A DNA stretch of 64,000 bases from Reyranella sp. CPCC 100927 (GCF_007859315.1 NZ_VOHA01000028.1:26393-90392); one strand, 5' to 3'. Counted from the first letter of the stretch, positions 26,990 through 36,626 are shown. Numbers and translations: made by a program. The notes: generated by a model from the sequence alone, not told the origin.

Positions 26990-29041
26990 CTACTTCACCA
27001 CGATCGTCTTCTTGGCGAGTACCTTCTTCGTCGACGGCACGACGTAGCGCAGTTCGTATTTGCCGGGCTCCTCCGGCGCACGGATCTGCACTTCATCATC
27101 ACCGTCGACAGCGGCGGTCTCGTCGTAGGCATCCGGATCGCGGTCCGCGGTGACGACGGTCAGGAAGTTGCCCGGGATTCGCGGACCGGTCCATTTCACG
27201 TCAAACGACTTGCCGGCGCGGACGGTGTCGGGTGCCTCCAACGTGATTTCCAGGGGCGTCGTCGTGATCGCGCGTCGGGCCAGGATCTGGTTGTCGGCGC
27301 CGACATAGCGCAGTTCGTACGTGCCCGGCCGGGCCGGCACGATCAGCTTGCCGTCGTCGGGCTCGGTGCTCTTGGTGTTGAAATACTCGCCATACGCGGA
27401 CCGCTCCTGGTCAGCACGCACGACGGTGATGAAATCCCCATCGTTGTTGGGGCCGGTCCACTGGATCGCCACGCGGGCGCCGGCCGGCGCCGAATCGGGC
27501 GCGCTCAGCGTCGCGGCCGTGGCGACAACCGTGATTGTCTTGCGGGCCAGGACCTCGTTGCTCTGGCCGGTCACGTAGCGCAGTTCGTAGGTGCCGGGCC
27601 GCCCCGGCAGCTTCAGGGTCTGCTCGTCGGAGTCGGCGCCCTTGGCATTGAAATAGTCCGTGTAGGCGGTCTTGGCATCCCCGGGCTTCACCACCGTGAT
27701 GAAATCGCCGGCGTTGTTGGGGCCGGTCCACTTCACCTTGATGCGGCTGCCGGCCGGTGCGCTGTCGACGGCCTGCAGATCGACCTGGGTCGGCAAAGCC
27801 ACCACGGTGCGCCGCGCCAGCACCTGATCGGAGTCACCGGTGACGTAGCGGATCTCGTAGGTACCTGCCTTGTCGGGAACGCGGACCTTGGCCGGGTTGC
27901 CGTCGCGCGTGTGGGCGTAGTCACGGTACACGCTTTTGCCGGCGTCGGGCGGCACGACGGTGATGAAGTCACCATTGCCGTTGGGACCGGTCCAGCCGAC
28001 ATCGACCGTGCCGCCCAACGTGATTGTCTCGACGGCCTCGAGCGTGGCCATTGCCGGCGTCACGTCGATGGATTGGCGGGCCAGGACCTTGCCCTCGGCA
28101 TTGCCATAGACGATGTCGTAGCGACCGGGTTTGTCGGGCGCGCGCATCGGCGCCGGATTACCCGCCGCCGTTTCGGTCATGTTGCCGCTGGTGCCCTCGG
28201 TGCCCGGTGGAACGAAGGCGATGTGGTCGCCCTTGGCGTTGGGACCGGTCCAGTCCACGGTGAGAGAGTCACCGGCGGTGACCGACGTCGGCCCCTTCAG
28301 CGTTGCCTTGGGCAGTGGCGCCTTGGGGGCGCCCGCCATGGGGTTGGGCGTCGGTGCCGGCGGTGGTGCCGCCGCCTCGCGGCCGGCTTCCTTGAGCGCC
28401 TCGCGCAGGGCGCCGGCGTCCTTGGCGCTGAAGTACTTGCCGCCGGTCGCGTTGGCGAGGCAGCGCAAGCCACCTTCGTCCCGGCGCTGGACGTCGAAGC
28501 CGATGACATGGGTGCGGAAATCCACGCCGAGCTTCTTCAACTCGGCGCCCATGGCGCAGGGATCGGCCTTGCAGGTCTCGATGCCGTCGCTGATCAGGAT
28601 CACCGTGGCGGCTTGCTCGGTGAAGCTCAGCGACTGCGCCGCCTGCTTCACCGCTTCCGAGAGTGGCGTCATGCCTTTGGGGTGTATGCCGCCGACGATG
28701 CCCATCAGCCGGCTGGCATCGACCTTGCCGGCGGGCGACAGCACTTCGATGTCGGCGCAATCGCCCTTGCGCCGATGGCCGTAGGCCATCAGCCCGACCT
28801 CGACCTTGGAATCCCAGCCCTTCAGCAGATCGCCCAGCGCATCGCGCGCGACCTCGATCTTGGGCCGGCCGCCGACCGGCGCCAGCATGCTGCCCGACGC
28901 ATCCAGTACGATGATGGTGCGCGGCGCGCCGGTGTTCTTGCTGGTGCTGGCGGTGGTCTGGGCTGGCGTCGGACCGGCGGGCAGGGTTGCGGCAAGGCCG
29001 GCAACGACGATGGACAACCAGGCTTTGACGCGCAGACGCAA
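26990..29041 (-). CDS. Exported von Willebrand factor A protein with five Ig-like repeats
   Basis: The 683-residue protein has a signal peptide (about residues 1-28, ending TPAQ). A VWA domain follows with a complete MIDAS metal site: DASGS (47-51), Thr125 (KGMTPL) and Asp152 (ISDG). A Pro/Ala-rich linker (about 222-245) leads to five tandem repeats of about 88 residues. Each has a WTGPN-type core (near 264, 350, 438, 528, 617) and YEIRYV or YELRYV, VLAR endings. It is likely a periplasmic or surface binding protein. TTG at 29041 is the start because GGAGG is just upstream and a signal peptide follows. Confidence 0.85.
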   Translation of the reverse strand: MRLRVKAWLSIVVAGLAATLPAGPTPAQTTASTSKNTGAPRTIIVLDASGSMLAPVGGRPKIEVARDALGDLLKGWDSKVEVGLMAYGHRRKGDCADIEVLSPAGKVDASRLMGIVGGIHPKGMTPLSEAVKQAAQSLSFTEQAATVILISDGIETCKADPCAMGAELKKLGVDFRTHVIGFDVQRRDEGGLRCLANATGGKYFSAKDAGALREALKEAGREAAAPPPAPTPNPMAGAPKAPLPKATLKGPTSVTAGDSLTVDWTGPNAKGDHIAFVPPGTEGTSGNMTETAAGNPAPMRAPDKPGRYDIVYGNAEGKVLARQSIDVTPAMATLEAVETITLGGTVDVGWTGPNGNGDFITVVPPDAGKSVYRDYAHTRDGNPAKVRVPDKAGTYEIRYVTGDSDQVLARRTVVALPTQVDLQAVDSAPAGSRIKVKWTGPNNAGDFITVVKPGDAKTAYTDYFNAKGADSDEQTLKLPGRPGTYELRYVTGQSNEVLARKTITVVATAATLSAPDSAPAGARVAIQWTGPNNDGDFITVVRADQERSAYGEYFNTKSTEPDDGKLIVPARPGTYELRYVGADNQILARRAITTTPLEITLEAPDTVRAGKSFDVKWTGPRIPGNFLTVVTADRDPDAYDETAAVDGDDEVQIRAPEEPGKYELRYVVPSTKKVLAKKTIVVK

Positions 29042-29132
29042 TTTCCCCTCCGACAAGGACCGGCGCGATGACCGCCGCGAGGCGCGTGATATGCGAACGC
29101 CGCGCTGACGGCAACCTGATGGACAGACGGGC

Positions 29133-30011
29133 CTACGGCATGCCGGCGCGCGCCACCGCGCGCCAGGTTTCGAACGTCTCCTGGCCGATGCCGTCAAGCA
29201 TCGCGCGCAACGCCCGCATGACGGGCAGCGATGCCGCATCGCCGCCGATCGCCAGCGCCAGGTCGAAGTCCTTGCGCATGATTGCTTGCAGGGAGTTGAA
29301 ATCATCCCGTGTCGGGGCCCAGGCGGCATAGGCTTCGCTGGCATCCCGCGCGTTGCGCGAGAAGAAGTTGCGCCCGCTGCTGGCCTCGAACACCGGCACC
29401 GCATCCTCCAGCCGAAGCCCGTTGTCGAGGCCGATGCGGTAGGCTTCGGCTGCGATCATGATGCTGGCGATGCCCATGGCGTTGTTCACGATCTTGGTCG
29501 CCTGGCCGGCGCCCAGGGCGCCGCAGCGAAACACACTCTTGCCCATGCTGGCCATGAGGGGCTGCATCGCGTCGATGTCCTCCGAACGGCCACCCATCAT
29601 GATCGCCAGCGTTCCGTCACGTGCCTTGACCAGGCCGCCGCTGACCGGTGCATCGACCACATGGACTCCGAGCGGCTCCAATTCGCGTTGCAACTCATGC
29701 ATCGTGGCGGGCGCCACCGTGCCCATGACCACCAGTGTCGGTGGCGTGCCGGACAATCCGGCGCGCAAGCCGTTGTCGCCCAGTGCCACCTGGCGCGCCT
29801 GATCGGGTGTCGCGACCAGAATGATCACGACGTCACAGCCGGCGCAATCGGCAGCACGCCGTGTCGTGCGGACACCCAGGTCGACGAAGGGCGCCAGCGC
29901 CTTCTCACTCGTGTCGCACACGGTGAGCGCGTAGCCCGCGCCATGGATGCGGCGCGCCATGGGATTGCCCATGGCGCCGACGCCGATGACGGCGACTGTC
30001 TTGATGGTCAT
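29133..30011 (-). CDS. NAD(P)-dependent beta-hydroxyacid dehydrogenase
   Basis: The 292-residue protein has the Rossmann motif VAVIGVGAMGNPMARRI, the substrate loop VVDAPVSGGLVKARDGTLAIMMGG, and the catalytic-Lys region GAGQATKIVNNAM of the 3-hydroxyisobutyrate dehydrogenase family. Relatives oxidise 3-hydroxyisobutyrate, tartronate semialdehyde or similar acids. The exact substrate is unknown. It follows the SDR gene by 9 bases on the same strand, so the two form a pair. Confidence 0.9.
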   Translation of the reverse strand: MTIKTVAVIGVGAMGNPMARRIHGAGYALTVCDTSEKALAPFVDLGVRTTRRAADCAGCDVVIILVATPDQARQVALGDNGLRAGLSGTPPTLVVMGTVAPATMHELQRELEPLGVHVVDAPVSGGLVKARDGTLAIMMGGRSEDIDAMQPLMASMGKSVFRCGALGAGQATKIVNNAMGIASIMIAAEAYRIGLDNGLRLEDAVPVFEASSGRNFFSRNARDASEAYAAWAPTRDDFNSLQAIMRKDFDLALAIGGDAASLPVMRALRAMLDGIGQETFETWRAVARAGMP

Positions 30012-30020
30012 GACTCACTC

Positions 30021-30773
30021 TCAATGAATGGTGACGCCGCTGTCGACCGACAGAACCTGTCCCGTGGTCACGCGCGCTTCGTCGGAGCCCAGGTAGACGG
30101 CCATCTCGGCGATGTCGAGCGGCTGGCAGGGTCCCAGCAGGTGCGTGTCGGCCAACCCACGCAGCTCCGGTCGATCGTCCAGCAGGCGCGCGATGCGGGG
30201 CGTCAGTACCAGCCCGGGCGCGATGGCATTCACGCGGACCTTGTCGGCCGCATACTCGGTCGCCATCGAGCGGGTGAGGGACGCGACGCCGCCCTTGGCG
30301 GCGGTATAGCAATCGCGCCCCGGCAACGCCATCAACGCGACCATGGAGGACGTGTTGATGACCGAACCACCGCCGGCCTTGATCATCTCGGGAATGGCGT
30401 GCTTGCAGCACAGGAACGTGCCGTAGAGATCGAGCTTGATCACGCGCCAGAATTCCTCGTCCGGTGCGTCGGTGACACGGGCATCGGCCGCGCTAGAGCC
30501 GCCGGCAAGATTGCACAGCACGTTCAGCCGGCCGAACCGCGCCACCGTCTTGGCCACGGCCGCGCGCACGCTGTCGGCGTCGGTAATGTCGCAGGCGAGC
30601 GCCAGGCCGCGCTCGCCGGCCGCCGCCGCCGCGAGGGACTCCTGCACGCCGTCAGCCAGGATGTCGACGGCTGCGATGGATGCGCCTTCCTCGATATAGC
30701 GCGCGCAAATGGCACGTCCGATTCCGCCGGCCGCGCCGGTGATGAAAGCCACCTTGCCCTTGAGCCTGTCCAT
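30021..30773 (-). CDS. Short-chain dehydrogenase/reductase
   Basis: The 250-residue classical SDR has TGAAGGIG (12-19), CNLAGG in place of the usual NNAG, the catalytic Ser in NTSSMV (142-143), and Tyr156-x-x-x-Lys160 (YTAAK). It should bind NAD(P) and oxidise or reduce a hydroxyl or carbonyl group. It forms a two-gene unit with the hydroxyacid dehydrogenase downstream. The ATG at 30773 is preceded by AAGGAAG. The longer open frame upstream is not supported. Confidence 0.9.
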   Translation of the reverse strand: MDRLKGKVAFITGAAGGIGRAICARYIEEGASIAAVDILADGVQESLAAAAAGERGLALACDITDADSVRAAVAKTVARFGRLNVLCNLAGGSSAADARVTDAPDEEFWRVIKLDLYGTFLCCKHAIPEMIKAGGGSVINTSSMVALMALPGRDCYTAAKGGVASLTRSMATEYAADKVRVNAIAPGLVLTPRIARLLDDRPELRGLADTHLLGPCQPLDIAEMAVYLGSDEARVTTGQVLSVDSGVTIH

Positions 30774-30920
30774 CAGCGCTTCCTTTCGTTTTTGCCGTGG
30801 TCGGATATTGGACGCCCCGTCGGGATCCTGGCCAAGCGCTTTCGGGCAGGGCGTGCCTGCGGGATTGACCGTTGACCGCACACGCGATTAGGTGCGCTCA
30901 CGGGCATTTTGGAGGAACAG

Positions 30921-31622
30921 ATGGACGTGGTCGGTTATCGACGAATCACGCCGGGCACGCAGCCGGAATATCTTCATCCGGCCTATGCCTCGTCGGTGAA
31001 GCGCGCGCCGGGCAAGAAGCTGGTGCTGATGCCGCATACGCTGGGCGAGGTGACGGGACCGGTCTTCGGCCATGACCGCGTGGGACCGGACGACAACGAC
31101 CTGACCAAGGGTCACGACGGGCCGCCGATCGGCGAGCGCATCATCGTCGGCGGCCGCGTGCTGGACGGCGACGGCCGGCCGGTGCCGCGCACGCTGGTCG
31201 AACTCTGGCAGTGCAATGCTACCGGTCGCTATCGCCACGACAACGATCAGCACGATGCGCCGCTGGATCCCAATTTCACCGGCGCCGGCCGCACCATCAC
31301 CGATGACGAGGGCCGCTATACGTTCACCACGATCAAGCCCGGCGCCTATCCCTGGCCCAACCACTACAACGCCTGGCGGCCGCAGCACCTGCATTTCTCG
31401 CTGTTTGGTCCGAGCTTCATGACCCGACTGGTGACGCAGATGTATTTCCCCGGCGATCCGCTGATGCCGCTCGATCCGATCTTCAACTGCGTCACGGATG
31501 CGGCGGCACGCGAGCGCATGATCTGCAGCTTCGATATCGAGACCACGGTGCCGGTGTTTGCGCTGGGCTATCGCTTCGACATCGTGCTGCGCGGCCGCGA
31601 CGCCACGCCGATGGAGGCGTGA
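30921..31622 (+). CDS. pcaH: Protocatechuate 3,4-dioxygenase beta subunit
   Basis: The 233-residue subunit carries the iron ligands of intradiol dioxygenases: Tyr in GRYRH and in NHYNAW, and His-x-His in PQHLHFSLFG. An N-terminal arm (YRRITPGTQPEYLHPAYASS) is typical of PcaH. With PcaG it opens the protocatechuate ring to 3-carboxy-cis,cis-muconate. GGAGG lies 6 bases ahead of the ATG. pcaG starts 1 base after its stop. No other pca genes are in the window. Confidence 0.95.
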   Translation: MDVVGYRRITPGTQPEYLHPAYASSVKRAPGKKLVLMPHTLGEVTGPVFGHDRVGPDDNDLTKGHDGPPIGERIIVGGRVLDGDGRPVPRTLVELWQCNATGRYRHDNDQHDAPLDPNFTGAGRTITDDEGRYTFTTIKPGAYPWPNHYNAWRPQHLHFSLFGPSFMTRLVTQMYFPGDPLMPLDPIFNCVTDAAARERMICSFDIETTVPVFALGYRFDIVLRGRDATPMEA

Positions 31623-31623
31623 G

Positions 31624-32199
31624 ATGGCGAAACTCGTGCCGACGCCGTCGCAGACGGTGGGTCCATACTTCTCGATGGGGCTGACGTGGCTCAACACGGT
31701 CGACCTGGCCAAGGACGCAACGGCCGGCGAACGGATCACCATCACCGGCCGCGTGCTGGATGCCGATGGGGCGCCGATTCCCGACGCCATGCTGGAAGTC
31801 TGGCAGGCTGACGCGCACGGCCGCTACGCACATGCCGAGGATACCCAGGACAAGCCGCGGGATGCCGGTTTCAAGGGCTTCGGGCGCATCGCCACGAACA
31901 AGGACGGCACGTTCCGGTTCGTGACCGTCAAGCCGGGCGCCGTGCCCGGCCCCGGCAACAGCCTGCAGGCGCCGCACATCGTGGTGGCGCTGTTCATGCG
32001 CGGCATGCTGCGCCATCTCTACACGCGCATCTATTTCGCCGACGAGGCCACCGCCAATGCTGCCGATCCTGTGCTGAGCCTGATCGAGGAGCCGGCACGA
32101 CGCGCCACGCTGGTGGCGCAACGCGCCAATGGTGCTGCCGAATACCGTTGGGACATCGTCATGCAGGGTGCGAACGAGACGGTGTTCTTCGATTGCTAG
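31624..32199 (+). CDS. pcaG: Protocatechuate 3,4-dioxygenase alpha subunit
   Basis: The 191-residue PcaG-like subunit starts with TPSQTVGPYFSMGL, the standard alpha-subunit opening, followed by ITGRVLDADGAPIPDAMLEV and GRYAHAEDT. It lacks the full set of iron ligands, as expected for the alpha chain. It pairs with PcaH encoded directly upstream. Its stop codon overlaps the stop of the convergent FUSC gene in a shared CTAG. Confidence 0.94.
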   Translation: MAKLVPTPSQTVGPYFSMGLTWLNTVDLAKDATAGERITITGRVLDADGAPIPDAMLEVWQADAHGRYAHAEDTQDKPRDAGFKGFGRIATNKDGTFRFVTVKPGAVPGPGNSLQAPHIVVALFMRGMLRHLYTRIYFADEATANAADPVLSLIEEPARRATLVAQRANGAAEYRWDIVMQGANETVFFDC

Positions 32200-33299
32200 G
32201 CATCCCGCCGTGCCGACTCCTCGGTGCGGCCGGCCATGTCCTTGAAGTTCTGCCGCAGTTGCTCCAGCGCGAAGCTGAACGCATAGAGCCGGCCGACGGC
32301 CTCGACCGGCAGGGCGCGGATCAGCCCTTCGTCACGCATGGCCACCAGATCGGTGGTGTACTGGCCGAACGCTGCATTGACGTCGTCCAGCGACGGTGGC
32401 TTCGCCCGCGCGGCCAGGGCCTCGGCCGCGCCTGTCATGAAGCTGCTGGCGGTCGCGGAGGCATGCGCCAAGGCGGGCGCCAGCCGGACGGCCACCGACG
32501 CGGGCATCGGTTCGGTCGCGGTCCGTCGGATCATGACCAGATCGTGCCGTAGCCGCAGCAGGGTCCGCAGGAAAGGCTCGGGGTCGGGTTCGTCGGTCAG
32601 GTGACTGCGGCGCTCGCGACGCGCTTCCTCGAGGGCTGCCTCGACCTGGCTCAGCGCGGTTCGGATGCCGTCTAGTTGTTGCTGGATCTCGGTCTGGTCG
32701 GCTTTTTCGGTTAGGCCAGCCAGCAGGGTGCGCAGCAGCGAGGCGAGTCGCTCCAGCGTCCGGGCGGCGGCGGCGGCGAGTACGCCATGGGCCCGCGCCG
32801 GCATCACCAGCAGCGACACGACGATCCCCACGATGCCGCCGAGCGCGACTTCCAGGGCACGCTCCAGCGCCGCCTCGATCGGGCTGGTGTGCAGGCTGGT
32901 CGAGCCCAGCAGTACGATGATGGCTGTGATGGGTGCGACGCGAAAACTGACCCGCAGCGCCGCCAGCAACGCCAGCGGTGCCAAAGCGACGGCCAGTGCG
33001 ACACCCACGGCGGCGATCTGCGTATGCGGGATCACCGAAGCGACGGCGGCGCCGTAGGCGCCACCAGCCAGCGCGCCGAGCAATTGGTCCATGGCTGCCT
33101 TCAAGGATCCGCCGACGCTGGTTTGCATGACGATCACGGCGGTGAACACGGCCCAGTAGCCTTGCGGCAGGCCCAGGAGATGCGCGACCGCGAAGGCAAC
33201 CACGCCGGCGACGGTGATGCGGATGGCCAGCCGCAGTTCGGCTTGCCGGCGGGCCATCCAGGCGCCGGGCCATCGCCACGGTGTCTCGGCTTTGTCCAT
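32196..33299 (-). CDS. FUSC-family membrane protein, aromatic-acid efflux type
   Basis: The 367-residue protein has an Arg-rich N-terminus (MARRQAELRLAIRITVAGVV), then about six membrane helices and a soluble C-terminal half rich in Arg and Glu. The FUSC signature GYWAVFTAVIVMQTSVGGSL is present. Relatives export fusaric acid or p-hydroxybenzoate (AaeB). Convergence with pcaHG hints at handling of aromatic acids, but this is inference. GGAGGG precedes the ATG at 33299. It lies downstream of a close paralogue. Confidence 0.85.
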   Translation of the reverse strand: MDKAETPWRWPGAWMARRQAELRLAIRITVAGVVAFAVAHLLGLPQGYWAVFTAVIVMQTSVGGSLKAAMDQLLGALAGGAYGAAVASVIPHTQIAAVGVALAVALAPLALLAALRVSFRVAPITAIIVLLGSTSLHTSPIEAALERALEVALGGIVGIVVSLLVMPARAHGVLAAAAARTLERLASLLRTLLAGLTEKADQTEIQQQLDGIRTALSQVEAALEEARRERRSHLTDEPDPEPFLRTLLRLRHDLVMIRRTATEPMPASVAVRLAPALAHASATASSFMTGAAEALAARAKPPSLDDVNAAFGQYTTDLVAMRDEGLIRALPVEAVGRLYAFSFALEQLRQNFKDMAGRTEESARRDA

Positions 33300-33376
33300 G
33301 CACCCTCCGCAGCCGGCCGCGGGGCGACCGGAGACCAGCGTCATGGGCTGCAGGTTGGACTGAACCGGCGATGACG

Positions 33377-34507
33377 TCACCCGGTGCCTGCCGCACGGGA
33401 TGCGGCGCCGACGGCCTGTGCCGACTCCGTCGTGCGGCCGGCCATGTCCTTGAGGTTTTGCCGCAATTGATCCAGCGCGAAGCTGAACGCGTAGAGTTGG
33501 CCAATGTCGTCGACCGGCAGGGCACGGGTCATCCCGTCGCGGCGCAGCGCCTGAATTTCGCTGGCGTAGGCGCCGATGGCCGCCTCCACCGGCGCGAGAT
33601 CGGGCGCCGGGCGGCGATCGGCCAGCGCCAGGCCGGTCTCACGCAGGAATGATGCGGCCGTTTTCGAAACCTGCGCCAGGGCCGGCGCGAGCCGCGTGCG
33701 GATCGGCTCGGGCAGGGGATCGACCGTGGCGCGGTGGATGATGATCAGGTCGTGGCGCAGGCGCAGCACAGTGCGCAGGAACGGCTCCGGATCGGGCGCG
33801 TCGGTGAGGTGGCTTCGCCGCTCGCGACGGGCTTCGTCGGTGGCGGTTTCCAGCTGGATCATCGCCGACCGGATCTTGTCCAGCAGCACCTGGATGGCTT
33901 GCCGGTTATCGGTGCCGGTCAGGCCGGCCAGCAGCGCCGGTAGGACATCGGCCAGTTGGCCCAACGCGCGGCCGGCCGCCGTCGTGAGCACGCCATGTGC
34001 CCGTGCCGGCACGACGAGCAATGCCACGATCAACCCGACGACGCTGCCCAGCCCGATCTCCAGCACGCGGCTGAGCGCTGAGTCGATCGGGCTGGCGTGC
34101 TGGCTGGTCGTGCCCAGCAGCACGATGATGGCGGTGACCGGTGCCACGCGGAAAGCGGCGCTCAGTGCCGACAACACGGCGAGCGGGGCCAGCGCAGCGA
34201 CGAGCGCCAGGCCGACGGTAAGGGGTTGCGTGTGCGGTATCAGCGTGGCGACGACAGCGCCGTAGGCGCCGCCGCTCAACGTGCCGATCAGCCGGTCCAG
34301 CGTGGCCTTGAGCGAGCCGCCGACGCTGGCTTGCATGACGATCACCGAGGTCAGCACGGCCCAATAGCCCTGGGAGAGCCCCAGCGCGGTGGCGAGCGCG
34401 AAGGTGATGATGCCGGCGACGGTGATGCGCGTGGCGAGTCGCAGCTCGGCGCGCCGACGCGTGAGCCAGTCGGCGATCCGCTGCCAGGATGCGGCAAAGC
34501 TTGCCAT
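33377..34507 (-). CDS. FUSC-family membrane protein, paralogue of the next gene
   Basis: This 376-residue protein matches its downstream neighbour along the whole length: RRRAELRLATRITVAGIITF, GYWAVLTSVIVMQASVGGSL, RERRSHLTDAPDPEPFLRTV, and the tail YAFSFALDQLRQNLKDMAGR. The two arose by tandem duplication. Both have the half-length FUSC layout with one membrane block. AGGAGA is 6 bases ahead of the ATG at 34507. The two genes are likely cotranscribed with a 77-base gap. Confidence 0.85.
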   Translation of the reverse strand: MASFAASWQRIADWLTRRRAELRLATRITVAGIITFALATALGLSQGYWAVLTSVIVMQASVGGSLKATLDRLIGTLSGGAYGAVVATLIPHTQPLTVGLALVAALAPLAVLSALSAAFRVAPVTAIIVLLGTTSQHASPIDSALSRVLEIGLGSVVGLIVALLVVPARAHGVLTTAAGRALGQLADVLPALLAGLTGTDNRQAIQVLLDKIRSAMIQLETATDEARRERRSHLTDAPDPEPFLRTVLRLRHDLIIIHRATVDPLPEPIRTRLAPALAQVSKTAASFLRETGLALADRRPAPDLAPVEAAIGAYASEIQALRRDGMTRALPVDDIGQLYAFSFALDQLRQNLKDMAGRTTESAQAVGAASRAAGTG

Positions 34508-34632
34508 GGATATCTCCTGTTGTCCGATCCGGCGCTGGCAGAGCGCTGACGCATCTATTTCGCCTGGCCGTCCGGGCGTCGGCAACCTTCTGACCACTGG
34601 TCCCGGCGGTGGGCCTATGCATAGGATGGCGC

Positions 34633-35643
34633 ATGACCAAAGAGCGCCATGCCCTCAAGCGCGCCGTGCGCCCCGCGACCACGGCAACACCCGACGACAC
34701 CGAGAGCGAATCGCTATCGCCCTACCGCCACTTTTCAAGGACCGAATGGGCGGCGCTACGCGAGAACACGCCCGATACGGTGACATCAGGCGAGATCGCC
34801 AGAATGCGCTCGCTCAACGACCGGCTCGATTTGACGGAAGTCGACGACATCTACCTGCCGCTGTCGCGCCTGCTGGCGCTGCATGTGGCGGCGAGCCAGG
34901 AACTGTTCCACGGCCGCAGCCGTTTCCTGGGCACCAGCGACGGCAAGATGCCGTACATCATCGGTATCGCGGGCTCCGTCGCGGTCGGCAAATCGACGAC
35001 GGCCCGCGTGCTGCAGGCGCTGCTGGCGGCCTGGCCCGACATGCCCAAGGTCGACCTGGTGACGACAGACGGGTTCCTGTTCCCCAAGTCGGTGCTGGAG
35101 CGCGAGCGCCTGATGGAGCGCAAGGGCTTTCCCGAAAGCTATGACCTGCCGACGATGCGCCGCTTCCTGCACGACGTGAAGGCGGGCAAGCGCCATGTCG
35201 CGGCGCCGGTCTATTCGCACCTGTTCTACGACGTGATGCCGGGAGAACACGTCGTGGTCGACCAGCCCGACATCCTGATCTTCGAAGGCCTGAACGTGCT
35301 GCAGCCGGCGCGCCTGCCGCGCGACGGCAAGGCGATTCCTTTCGTCTCGGACTTCTTTGACTTCTCGATCTACGTCGATGCCGACGAAGCGATCCTGCAG
35401 CGCTGGTACGTCGACCGTTTCATGACGTTGCGCCAGACCACGTTCCGCGATCCGCGTTCGCACTTCCACAAATACGCCTCGCTGACCGAGGAAGAGGCCG
35501 TCGCCACCGCGACCTCGATCTGGACCCGCATCAACCTGGTGAACCTGCGCGAGAACATCCTGCCCACCCGCCAGCGTGCCGACCTCATCCTGCGCAAGGG
35601 CGAAAGTCACCTGGTTGAGGAGGTGATGCTGCGGAAGTTGTAA
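34633..35643 (+). CDS. coaA: Pantothenate kinase, type I
   Basis: The 336-residue kinase phosphorylates pantothenate in the first step of coenzyme A synthesis. It has the P-loop GSVAVGKS (114-121), [16 protein letters not shown] near the N-terminus, VTTDGFLFP, and [20 protein letters not shown]. The C-terminal [14 protein letters not shown] is typical. The N-terminus is about 20 residues longer than in E. coli. The ribosome binding site is weak. It is divergent from the FUSC pair. Confidence 0.97.
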   Translation: MTKERHALKRAVRPATTATPDDTESESLSPYRHFSRTEWAALRENTPDTVTSGEIARMRSLNDRLDLTEVDDIYLPLSRLLALHVAASQELFHGRSRFLGTSDGKMPYIIGIAGSVAVGKSTTARVLQALLAAWPDMPKVDLVTTDGFLFPKSVLERERLMERKGFPESYDLPTMRRFLHDVKAGKRHVAAPVYSHLFYDVMPGEHVVVDQPDILIFEGLNVLQPARLPRDGKAIPFVSDFFDFSIYVDADEAILQRWYVDRFMTLRQTTFRDPRSHFHKYASLTEEEAVATATSIWTRINLVNLRENILPTRQRADLILRKGESHLVEEVMLRKL

Positions 35644-35648
35644 GTGCT

Positions 35649-35720
35649 GTCATCCCGAGCGCAGCGAGGGATCTCCTGCGAGCGACGCAGTGCGCCATTA
35701 CGAGGAGATCCCGGGATGAC
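35649..35720. repeat. Family-A palindromic repeat with shortened right arm
   Basis: The left arm at 35649-35676 is the standard unit. The right arm at 35704-35720 keeps GGAGATCCCGGGATGAC but lacks the middle GCGCTGCGCTCG part. It lies between the convergent coaA and dehalogenase genes. Confidence 0.75.
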
Positions 35721-35723
35721 GGG

Positions 35724-36626
35724 TTAGTTCAGACTGAACGCCTCCAGCGCCGCCTGAGCGATCGGTGCGCCCCATTCCTGCACGAAGTGGCCGCCGTCGG
35801 CGACTTCGAACGGCGGCGGGCAGTTGCGGATATGGGCGCGCAGGTCGGCCATCACGGGTGGCCCGAGAACCGGGTCCTTCATGCCCACCGCCATGAAGCT
35901 TTGGCCGCGCCAGTCGTGGCGCCACCAGTCGCGCGCCCGGCGCGACAACGCGGCGCCGTCAGCGTCAGGGCGGTCGCAGACGAGGTTGGGGAAGCGGCGT
36001 ACACCGGCCTTGTATCGGGCGTCGGGGAAGGGCGCGTCGTAGGCGGCGGCCTCGGCCGCGCTCAGATGCGGACAGGCGCGCTTGAGCAGGTCGCCGATCG
36101 CCATGTCCGGCGACCGGTTGTTGAAGGCGCGCCAGGCCAGGAAGGCTTCGCCCAGCGGCGCGTCGCCGGTGGCCAGCATGGTGTTCATCACCAGCAGCCG
36201 CGTGAAGCGGTCGGGCTGGTCCATCGGCAGGGTCAGACCCAGCAGGCCACCCCAGTCCTGGCACACCAGGCAGATGTTGCGCAGGTCCAAGCGTTCGATG
36301 AGGCGCAGCAGGACCGTGCGGTGGAACGTAAAGGTGTAGACGGTCTCATCGGTCGGCTTGTCGGAGCGGCCGAAGCCGATGAGGTCCGGCGCCACGACAC
36401 GATGGCCGGCCGCGGTGAACACCGGAATCATGTGCCGGTACAGGTAGCTCCACGTCGGCTGTCCGTGCAGGCACAGGAACGTAGTCGGCGCGCCAGGCGG
36501 GCCCTCGTCGAGATAGTGCAAACGCAGTCCGGTGAAAGGATCGCCGAGATCGTCCACATAACGCGGGGCGTAGGCGAAGCCGGGCAGGTCGGCGAAGCGG
36601 TCGTCGGGGGTGCGCAGGGTGGACAA
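35724..36626 (-). CDS. Haloalkane dehalogenase, subfamily I type
   Basis: The 300-residue alpha/beta hydrolase has the nucleophile Asp124 in VCQDWGG with Trp125 as a halide-binding residue, the oxyanion loop LHGQPTWSYLYR, Asp251 (MKDPVLG) after the seventh strand, and His280 (DGGHFVQEWG). A cap-domain Trp (AWRAF) could be the second halide ligand. This set matches haloalkane dehalogenases rather than plain esterases. The enzyme would release halide from a haloalkane in the cytoplasm. Substrate range is unknown. Confidence 0.88.
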   Translation of the reverse strand: MSTLRTPDDRFADLPGFAYAPRYVDDLGDPFTGLRLHYLDEGPPGAPTTFLCLHGQPTWSYLYRHMIPVFTAAGHRVVAPDLIGFGRSDKPTDETVYTFTFHRTVLLRLIERLDLRNICLVCQDWGGLLGLTLPMDQPDRFTRLLVMNTMLATGDAPLGEAFLAWRAFNNRSPDMAIGDLLKRACPHLSAAEAAAYDAPFPDARYKAGVRRFPNLVCDRPDADGAALSRRARDWWRHDWRGQSFMAVGMKDPVLGPPVMADLRAHIRNCPPPFEVADGGHFVQEWGAPIAQAALEAFSLN

